From the NCBI GenBank assembly GCA_946902985.2, contig OX336389.2, forward strand, positions 1,289,652,792 through 1,289,716,791: 64,000 bases of DNA, given 5' to 3'. A program made the translations under genes and the position numbers. Shown in pieces: positions 55,862 to 64,000 of the stretch (the first letter of the stretch is position 1; each line of letters opens with the position of its first letter). The DNA comes from Meconema thalassinum. Taxonomy: Eukaryota; Arthropoda; Insecta; Orthoptera; Tettigoniidae. Below the pieces are notes generated by a model. That model saw only the letters and a program-made list of their open reading frames with translations. It did not search any database and was not told the origin of the DNA.

Positions 55862-57110
55862 TAAGTACTAGATGAAATGCAATTGTTGTACACTTGCGTA
55901 CCTCAGGGGATTTTTAAAACTATTCCATATTTTCGTAACTTTTGGGAATGAGGCGTGTCCCCCGGCACCGCTAAAGGATCACAGGTCCTTAGGCTCTATC
56001 CAGGTGGCACTGTGAATCCAATCACTCCAATGATATTCTGCCGTTAAATTACATTTGGCGAATCTGTCTCCAACTCGTTAATGGGTCGGACGTACCGACA
56101 TCGATTTGCAATAATTCCAGCGATCATTAGAGTGTTTAATATGCAGCACTTAATGTCCAGGTTTGAAGCATTCCTAAAATTGGATGGCTGATTCAACTCT
56201 AAACAGCTATAGGTTTAGTTCCAGCGAATAAATGTCGATCATTGATAGGTAATTAATACTCAACAGCTCTCTAATGCTCTGATTCAGCTCACCTAAAAGG
56301 CACTAGTATTATCACTGAGTGTTGAACCGTGGGATTTGGAGACGAGTACTCCGGTCATTAGCCCCACTTGTCATGCACAACCTTAGAGGATGGATGAGTG
56401 GAATCGAGCATCCTTGATTTTTAGCTGATTTCTTTAAACACGTCTGCTTAAAGGGAAGAACTAGAACGAGTGGCACGAGGGACCTTCTATTGTCGAAAAA
56501 ATGTGGGTTAAGGAAACAGAAGAGGAGTTCTCAAACTGTATAAATTTAAATGTTGCAGCTCTCAGATGTAATTTCTCGAATTTCTTTTTAAAAGGCGCTT
56601 ACAAGGGAAGTAATGTATCATTGTTATACTGTAGTTCGTTGTGTAATAAGCAGAGGTTTCACCATATTATTATTACTTAATATAGGAATATCACTCTAAG
56701 TATTATGCCGTGTCTGCTGAGGTTTCGCCCACTAACGAGCCCAATCTGGGTGAAATCCAACAAACACGGCATGATACCTTACATAATTGCTGTATTTCAT
56801 TATCCTGGCTGTGGAATACAAACCATTTCATTGACATTTATTTGTTTATATATTCATACCTTGTTTGTTTATACATATTTATTTTGTAGATATATTTATT
56901 TGTCGAATCAAATCAGCATATTTCGTGTTACTCATAAAACAGGGATGTCCAATTATCTTTACTGCAGAGTAAAAATACTATTTCACGAAATTATAAAGTG
57001 TCTGACTGTCAAAACTTGTAATGTTTGGGGTTAACATTGTTCATGATAGGTCCCTATTGGACGAATGATAGTTTTAAAAAATTGAAATATACATAAGAAT
57101 ATACACATGG
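55862..57110. other. No gene seen apart from a 50 bp duplication
   Basis: 56103-56163 repeats much of 55559-55608 (CAATAATTCCAGCGATCATT, AGCACTTAATG). An ORF at 56705-57034 is AT-rich and not recognised. Confidence 0.5.
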
Positions 57111-57440
57111 ATGAGACCAGGAGATACAGGGCGTTACCAAATCGACTTCATTATGGTCAAGCAGAGGTTTCGAAACCAGATTTTGGATTGTAAAACATAT
57201 CCCGGTGCTGACATAAACTCTGACCACAATCTTGTTGTTATGAAATGCAGATTAATGTTGAAGAAACTGAAGAAAAGTCAAAAGCCAAAAAGGTGGGTAA
57301 TAGACCGACTGAAAGAGAAGGATGTAAACGAAATATTCAAGAAGAGTATAAAGGAAGGACTGATGAAAATCCCTAAACAAACTTCAATTGCAGACGAATG
57401 GGCACTTTTGAAGAATGAAATAACAAAATCATCAGAATAA
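57111..57440 (+). pseudogene. LINE endonuclease end and linker
   Basis: QIDFIMVKQRFRNQ and GADINSDHNLVVM are the last APE endonuclease motifs, with SDH at about residues 37-39. The linker RWVIDRLKEKDV follows. The frame ends at 57440. Confidence 0.82.
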
Positions 57441-58004
57441 AACATTGGTAGGAAAGAAAGAATAGGTAGAAAACCGTGGATCACTCACGATATACTAGAA
57501 TTGATAGATGAAAGGCGGAAACACAAGAATGTAAGAGATGAAAAGGGGAAAGCAGAATACAGACGTCTGAGAAATGAGGTTAACAAGAAATGCAAGGATG
57601 CGAAAGAAGAATGGCTGAAAGAGAAATGAGCAGGTATAGAAAATTGTACGAAATTAGGAAAAGTAGACACAGCTTATCGAAGGATTAAGAATACTTTTGG
57701 GGAAAAGAAGACTAAGTGCTGTAACATTAAGGACACAAATTGAAAGTCTCTAACAGATAGGGAAGAAAAGGTTGAGAGATGGAAAGCTTACATAGAGTGT
57801 TTGTATAAGGGAAAGGAGATTGAGAATCATGTAATGGAAAGGGAGGAGGAAATGGATGAGGATGCAAAAGGAGATTTAATATTGAGATCAGAATTTGACA
57901 GAGCATTGGAAGACTTAAGCAGGAACAAAGCACCAGGCATAGATGATATACCGATGAGTTGCTACGCTGCATAGGAGATGAAGGTCTGAGCAGGTTATTT
58001 TCAA

Positions 58005-58202
58005 TTGGTGTGTAAGTTTTATGAGACAGGTGAGGTACCCTCTGATTTCAAGAAGAATGTTATCATCCCTATACCGAAGAAACTGGGAGCTGACAGATGT
58101 GAAGATTACCGTACAATCAGCTTGGTTACTCATGCTTCAAGGATCCTGTCAAGAATAATTTTACAAGAGGATGGAAAGCCAGATAGAAACGGAGTTGGGT
58201 GA
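58005..58202 (+). pseudogene. LINE RT fingers fragment
   Basis: GEVPSDFKKNVIIPIPKKLG and CEDYRTISLVTHASRILSR are RT motifs 1-2. After a frameshift, DQFGFRRN and FVDLENAFDNVD-type motifs follow with a stop. Confidence 0.82.
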
Positions 58203-58539
58203 AGACCAGTTTGGTTTCAGGAGAAATGTAGGAACAAGGGAAGCTGTACTAAGTTTTAGGATGATTTTGGAAGGTAGAATAAGGAAAGATAAGAGAACGT
58301 TCATGGCATTTGTAGACTTAGAAAATGCTTTTGATAACGTTGATTGAACTAAATTGTTTGACATTTTGAAAATGATTGGAATAAAGTACAGGGATAGGAG
58401 GTTGATCTACAATCTATACAGAAACCAGACAGTAGTCATTCGAGCTGAAGGACATGAGAGAGAAGCTGTTATGTAGAAAGGTGTAAGGCAAGGCTGCAAC
58501 TTATCACCCATACTTTTCAATCTTTACATTGAACAAGCA

Positions 58540-58768
58540 ATGAAGGAAATTGTAGAAAAATTTGAAGTGGGTGTGAAGATTCAAGGAGAAATAATTTCAA
58601 CACTGAGAATGATCTTGGCCGACACGCCAGAGGATTTGAATGAGTATTTGAATGATATGGACTCCGTATTGAGAAAAGAATTCATGATGAAAATTAATAA
58701 ATGTAAAACAAAAATATTGGAATGCAGCCGAAATAAATCAGAATCCTCTATGGACATCGAATTGGCAG
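58540..58768 (+). pseudogene. LINE RT thumb region with deleted YADD
   Basis: VKIQGEIISTLRMILADTPE shows the segment where RYADD should be, with the motif missing. It continues as MMKINKCKTKILECSR. Confidence 0.75.
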
Positions 58769-59359
58769 GTGAAAAAGCTGAAGGAAGTAGGAGACTTCTG
58801 TTACTTAGGATGCAAAATAACCAGTGATGGACGAAGAAAAGAGGATATAAAAAACAGGTTAGCTCAGGCAAGGGAAGCATTTCTACAGAAAAGGAATCTG
58901 TTGACATCGAATATAGGTTTAGGTGTTAGGAAGTCATTTTTGAAGGCCTTTGTCTGGAGCGTGGCACTCTATGGAAGTGAAACTTGGACTATTGGTGCAG
59001 CAAAAAAGTGGAGAATTGAAGCGTTTGAAATGTGGTTTTACAGGAGAATGATGAAGATCAGATGGGTAGATAGGGTTACAAACGAAGAGGTATTAAGACT
59101 AGTGGGAGAGGAGAGATGTTTCTGGCGACTGCTAATGAAGAGAAGAGATAGGTTGGTAGGACAAATACTAAGACATCCAGGAGTAGCAAGCTTAGTTATG
59201 GAAGGAAGGGTCGAGGACCAGAACTGTAGGGGTAGACCAAGGTTTGAATATGTTAAACAGATTGCCTCGGACGTAGGGTGTGGTAGCTATGTAGAGATGA
59301 AACGATTAGCTCAGGACAGGGAGGCACAGAGAGCTGCATCAAACCAGTCAAAAGACTGA
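58769..59359 (+). pseudogene. LINE C-terminal domain
   Basis: About 196 codons with FCYLGCKITSDGR, GSETWTIGAAKKWRIEAFEM and GRPRFEYVKQIASDVGC. This C-terminal domain is common in insect LINE proteins. It ends naturally at TGA 59357-59359. Confidence 0.88.
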
Positions 59360-59372
59360 AGACTCAAACTCA

Positions 59373-59470
59373 CACTATGTTCCATCTAGTCAATACTTTT
59401 TTTTGTTCATTTACACACTAGGACATGTTTCGAGGCAAAAAAAAAGGTATTGACTAGACGGAACATAGTA
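59373..59470. repeat. Hairpin next to LINE 3' end
   Basis: CTATGTTCCATCTAGTCAAT near 59375 is mirrored by ATTGACTAGACGGAACATAG near 59449-59468, with A/T runs facing the loop. Confidence 0.75.
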
Positions 59471-60394
59471 TGTTTCAATTTTTTTTAAACTTGTAACGAA
59501 AACACTGTTATTCTGGTTCGTGCAGAAAAATTTGAATTGAAGAATGGATCTCAGGGGAGCTTGTGTACGCGAGCAGTTTTAACTCGAATGACGAGTGCAC
59601 TAAACATTTCATTTAAAGAGCACCAGGTTGAGAACGCCTGGTGTAGAGGAACGCTGCTGTCAGCGTGAGTTTTATAACCTTGATTCTCTGAGCAAACGGC
59701 AGAGTGAGGCGTAAGTCGCTCGGCTACTGATGTGGGTAACGCAATCACTTGTTGTATCATGTCACCCACATTAATATTGCATGATGGAATTAAAGCTACG
59801 GAATATTTAAGTTTCATTAAGCACAACAAGTTGTTCTAGTTTAACCACAAAAATCCCTGAGAATGAAATTAATTACTCTGAAAATTGAAGTGCAGTATTT
59901 GCACCAGTGTATGAGATGGTTGAGTCCTATTCCTTTTGTCTCTCATCCAATGGATTCCCGCTGCCTTGCTGTGTCTGACATTTGATTTACCCTAGCTTCA
60001 ACTCAGCTCCATAATATCAAGCTAAACTGGTCTATGGTATTAAAATGTCACGTCTAAAGGTTGCTCCGGCATTTTGTTCCGACACCCCAAGACAATCTCA
60101 TTAGGCGTGATGAGGTGTACTGGCGAGAGACGGGAGTGCCACGCCTTCACTTCATTAGCTATCCCAGTGATTGCGATGATGGACGTGCTAAATTTAGCCC
60201 CACTAGGTGTGAGAAAGTGATCAGAGACAATGTGTTGTCATGTTGACTTTCCCTTTTTTTATCCAATATTACCCTCTTTTGCACTAGGATTACATTTCTC
60301 TCTCATTGCGTTTAAAGGCTGCCGCCATAGATGCACTGAGTTGTAAAAGGAATTTATTATTCCCATGCTATTCATTTTTAGCATATTTTCATTT
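59471..60394. other. No gene seen
   Basis: Unassigned sequence without recognisable domains. Short ORFs at 60061 and 59551 are not supported. Confidence 0.5.
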
Positions 60395-60982
60395 ATGAAA
60401 AAAAAAAGGCTTATGAGATCATCTTTTGTCCGTGTGTGTGTATACGTCCCCCTAATACAAAATTTAATGGCCGAAGCGATTCCAATGAAACTCGGTAAGT
60501 ACCTCGTCCGACCTCGACGGTGCCTTTCAAATTTTGATGCGTTTCACCAATCCAACATGGTGGTCGCGCGAAATATTTCACTAGCATTCTATATCTCCGC
60601 AACAGTAACAGATATTACCCTGGAATTTTGTACGGTCATAAAGGGCAGTAATAGAAGTTCACCTACGTAATTTTCAAAAACCTTTTAAGTACAAAACCAA
60701 CATGGCGGCCAAGTTAACTTAAAACATTTAAAATTAATTTTCTCGCGATTTAATCATCCGAGTGCAGTGAAACTTATTACGGTAAATGTTTATACAAAAT
60801 TTAATCTACTGGCATCTAATTTAATTCAATTGTTTTCATAACCCCAATATTGCGGCTGTGCGAAATTTTAAAATTAAGTTTTTATATGTTGTGTCATAAT
60901 CATGCGATCGAAGTGAACGTTTGATAATGGAACTACGTAATAACCTTCATCTAATGGTACATAACTCTATGGCCTACATATA

Positions 60983-62447
60983 CACACATCAAAAAAAGTT
61001 TTGCATCACCTCGGTTCCCAGATCTCCGGCATATAGACGTTGACTGTGTATATTGTATCCAAGATACAGTCCCTTTGACTGTTCATAGATGTCACTAAAA
61101 CTGCTCAAAGATGTAAACAACCATGCATGAGCAGGGCCTATTAGACGGAGGGGGTACGACAGCCGATCAGTTCCAGTCATTCCACCAGGACGAAGGTACG
61201 CTGCTCATGTTGTCTGTAGTTCTACCATGCCTAGAAGGTCAATACCGCAGTTCGATCGCGTCCGCATTGTTACTTTGGGTCAAGAAGGGCTCTCAACAAG
61301 GGAAGTTTCCAGGCGTCTCAGAGTGAACCAAAGCGATGTTGTTCGGACATGGAGGAGGTACAGAGATACAGGAACTGTCGATGACAGGCCTCGCTCAGGC
61401 CGCCCAAGGGCTACTACTGTAGTGGATGACCGCTACTTACGGATTGCCGCTCGGAGGAACCCTGACAGCAATGCCACCATGTTGAATAATGCGTTTCGTT
61501 CAGCCACAGGACGTCGTGTTTCAACTCAAACTGTGCGCAATAGGCTGCATGATGCGCAACTTCACTCCCGACGTCCATGGCGAGGTCCAGCTTTGCAACC
61601 CCGACACCATGCAGCGCGGTACAGATGGGCCCAACAACATGCTGAATGGACCCCACGGAATTGGCATCACGTTCTCTTCACCGATGAGTGTCGCATATGC
61701 CTTCAACCAGACAATCGTCGGAGACGTGTTTGGAGGCACCCTGGTCAGGCTGAACGTCTTAGACACACTGTCCAGCGAGTGCAGCAAGGTGGTGGTTCCC
61801 TGATGTTTTGGGGTGGCATTATGTGGGGCCGACGTACGCCACTGGTGGTCATGGAAGGCTCCGAAACGGCTTTACGATACCTGAATGACATCCTCCGACC
61901 CATAGTGCACCCATATCGGCAGAATATTGGAGAGGCATTTGTCTTCATGGACGACAATTCTCGACCTCATCGTGCACATCTTGTGAATGCGTTCCTTCAA
62001 GATAACGACATCGCTCGACTACAGTGGCCAGCATGTTCGCCAGACATGAACCCTATCGAACATGCCTGGGATATGTTGAAAAGGGCTGTTTATGGACGTC
62101 TTGACCCACCAACCACTCTGAGAGATTTACGCCGAATTGTCGTTGAGGAGTGGGACAATTTGGACCAACAGTGTCTTGATGAACTTGTGGATAGTATGCC
62201 ACGGCGAATACAGGCATGCATCAATGCAAGAGGACGTGCTACTGGGTATTAGAGGTAGTGGTGTGTACTGCAATCTGGACCACAAATGCTGAAAGTCTAG
62301 CTGTATGATGGTACAACATGCAATGTGTGGGTCTCATGAGCAATAAAACGAGCTGAAATGTTGTTTGTGTTGATCTCTATTCCCTTTGTATTTAACGGTT
62401 CCGGAACTCTTGGAACCGAGGTGATGCAAAACTTTTTTTGATGTGTG
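60983..62447 (+). mobile_element. Intact Tc1-type transposon
   Basis: 36 bp terminal inverted repeats are identical at 60983-61018 and 62412-62447 (CACACATCAAAAAAAGTTTT), flanked by TA at 60981-60982 and 62448-62449. The 1465 bp interior encodes one uninterrupted transposase. This is the full structure of an autonomous Tc1/mariner element. Confidence 0.95.
61227..62252 (+). CDS. Tc1-type transposase, full length, DD34E
   Basis: 341 codons, the normal length for Tc1 transposases. The N-terminal half has two helix-turn-helix-like parts (STREVSRRLRVNQSDVVRTW at ~23-42 and TVRNRLHDAQLHSRRPW at ~102-118) joined by the GRPRAT hook at ~58-63. The catalytic triad is D153 (VLFTDECR), D243 (FVFMDDNSRPH) and E278 (MNPIEHAWD), with 34 residues between the last two. 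MFWGGIMW at ~193-200 is the usual glycine-rich box. No stop or frameshift, so it could be active: it would bind the TIRs and cut and paste the element into TA sites. Confidence 0.95.
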   Translation: MPRRSIPQFDRVRIVTLGQEGLSTREVSRRLRVNQSDVVRTWRRYRDTGTVDDRPRSGRPRATTVVDDRYLRIAARRNPDSNATMLNNAFRSATGRRVSTQTVRNRLHDAQLHSRRPWRGPALQPRHHAARYRWAQQHAEWTPRNWHHVLFTDECRICLQPDNRRRRVWRHPGQAERLRHTVQRVQQGGGSLMFWGGIMWGRRTPLVVMEGSETALRYLNDILRPIVHPYRQNIGEAFVFMDDNSRPHRAHLVNAFLQDNDIARLQWPACSPDMNPIEHAWDMLKRAVYGRLDPPTTLRDLRRIVVEEWDNLDQQCLDELVDSMPRRIQACINARGRATGY

Positions 62448-63579
62448 TATAACAAGCCAACATGGCGACGGTCCGAAATATTTAGACGGTTCTCAATATC
62501 TACGAATATGCTACAGAAATCAATCTGAAATGTTGTAATTTGTTAGAGGCTATTAACATAAGTTCACCTATGGAACTTCCAATAACCTAGTGATCACAAA
62601 ACCAACATGGCGGCGACGCGACATTCGAATTATTAAATGGATTTTTCTTGCGAATTTTCATCCGAGTGCTTTGAAACTTGGCACGGTATATCTTCATATA
62701 AGCCTTATTGTACTGTATTGAGGTCTAATTGAATGGAATGCTATGAAAACCTAAAAATTGCGGCTGTGCAATTGTTTAAAAATCTCGTTTTAATTTATCG
62801 TGTCCTAATCAAGCAATAGAAATGTAGAGTGGTATAATGATCTATCATTAGAATATTCAACTGCTGGCATATAATTCTATAACCTATATATAACACAATC
62901 CAACACGGCGTCCATACAATATATTCCACTGGTTCACAATATCTCAGAAGCTATTTAAGCAATCAAACTGAATGTTTGTATGGTGATAGAGGACTATTAA
63001 CTAAGTACACAGTATATGTGACTTCCCAAACCCTGAGAAACTGATAAACAACATGGCGGACAATTTATTTTCAAATGTTTTAAATGATTTTCCTCGCGAT
63101 GTAATCACCCGAGAGCAGTGATGCTAAGAACAGCGAATTTTTATTCAGAACTTAATATAGAGACATCTCATGTTCAATTGCTTTCAAAAATTCAAGGTGG
63201 CATCATTTAGAAATTTTAAAACCTTACTTTTTTATTTCATGTACCCTATTCAAGCCATTGATGGGAGGGTTCGTATGTTAGGTTATTATAATAATAATAA
63301 TATAATGGCACTAAATCCTGTAGCTTATCTTTTGTAAATCAAAGGAGCCGTGCATTTGCCTTTTCTCAAATTAAACTCCCGTGATGCGTCACAGAAAGAT
63401 GCCAGCTCGCAGAGGAGTCTCATTCAGCGATACTGACTGTTATGTAGTCTAGCACATACTTTCTCAATGCAATGGTGTTGGTGGAGTCATATTCATTATA
63501 TAACACATGGAACATCCTTTTAATATCCGGGGGAGTTTCTAATGGAAAAGATCAGCAGGATATATGAAAATAGTACATT

Positions 63580-64000
63580 ATGCAACGAGCCTATAATGGC
63601 AATAATTAAGACACGAGTATGTTTATAAAACGAGCGTATGCGAGTTTTATAATTTGCATACGAGTGTCTTAATTACCATTATAGGCGAGTTGCATACGAC
63701 TGTTTATGTTCGACGATAATTATTATAAATATTTTATGTTCGAACATAAATATTCATAAATATCTGTCGAGATTGCGCCAGTTTTATGTACTGAACAGAG
63801 CGCATGAGACGCAGAGAATGCCTTGTATTTGACCATGGCCTCCTCGATTACCCTACTATGACACTAGGCCACGCAGTGAAATTTAAATTAGAAGGCCGTG
63901 GAACTCAGCGCAGTAGCGATGCTATCCTTATCTAATTGGTCAAACAACTGTTTCATGAGCTCTGATTGATGGGAGAAACTGTTTCATAATGAAAAATAGT
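63580..64000. repeat. Hairpin repeat, copy 2 (inverted)
   Basis: Arms at 63580-63621 and 63657-63695 share ATGCAACGAGCCTATAATGG and the reversed counterpart around a ~35-base AT-rich loop. The flanking 63690-64000 matches the reverse complement of 23560-23905. It runs to the window end, so its full length is unknown. Confidence 0.65.

Larger units (their letters stand above)
57111..59359 (+). mobile_element. Degenerate 5'-truncated LINE
   Basis: It begins inside the endonuclease end and continues through RT-derived sequence to the C-terminal domain, with several frameshifts and stops. The YADD region is deleted. Confidence 0.85.
60395..63240 (+). repeat. ~440 bp tandem block with Tc1 insert
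   Basis: AACATGGCGG-type steps recur at about 60700, 62606 and 63052. With the Tc1 element removed, the spacing is about 437 and 446 bp. Each unit has a TTTTCTCGCGATTTAATCA-type box. The block opens GGCTTATGAGATCATCTTTT, like 22247. Confidence 0.75.

Overview
This window is eukaryotic repeat DNA with no recognisable host gene, no rRNA and no credible functional tRNA gene. The content points to a large-genome insect, possibly a polyneopteran. The clues are many tRNA-derived SINEs with good Pol III A and B boxes, Ty3/gypsy LTR elements, several LINE lineages, a Penelope-like element with a GIY-YIG domain, a Tc1 element, a Harbinger-type MITE, a Helitron-like end pair, AAT-type microsatellites and very low coding density. 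The species cannot be fixed from sequence alone.

Layout. 1-12.8 kb: a large minus-strand Ty3/gypsy element with LTRs of at least 2.3 kb (the left one is cut by the window edge), a split gag and a pol broken by one stop. 13.5-14.3 kb: a minisatellite. 14.7-17.3 kb: an inverted-repeat unit carrying a decayed mariner-type fragment, then three SINEs. 17.8-21.2 kb: an inverted-repeat unit derived from a Penelope terminal sequence, split by a minus-strand LINE. 21.7-25.4 kb: SINEs, a ~290 bp tandem block and a hairpin repeat. 25.4-28.8 kb: a broken Penelope-like element on the minus strand. 28.8-31.5 kb: SINE pieces. 31.7-35.9 kb: a second minus-strand Ty3/gypsy element with 238 bp LTRs and a perfect proline-tRNA-type primer site; most of its reverse transcriptase is deleted. 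36-39 kb: dispersed repeats and a 32 bp minisatellite. 39.6-44.8 kb: an unidentified ORF, a Harbinger-type MITE, a second mariner-type fragment element invaded by a 44 bp satellite, and a Helitron-like element. 45.1-48.7 kb: a nearly complete plus-strand LINE with AAT repeats at both ends. 48.8-53.7 kb: SINEs and LINE ends. 54.2-55.5 kb: a 1.28 kb polypurine tract. 57.1-59.4 kb: a degenerate LINE. 60.4-63.2 kb: a ~440 bp tandem block containing an intact Tc1-type transposon. 63.6-64 kb: the second hairpin repeat, inverted relative to the first.

The genes do not form a pathway. They are separate selfish elements, often nested. Only the Tc1-type transposase at 61227-62252 is both complete and undamaged. 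The most unusual signals are a hammerhead-ribozyme-like fold in the Penelope terminal sequence (three copies), a paired hairpin repeat at 23.9 and 63.6 kb, and two related GTGTGACGG-ended elements, one carrying a 44 bp satellite.
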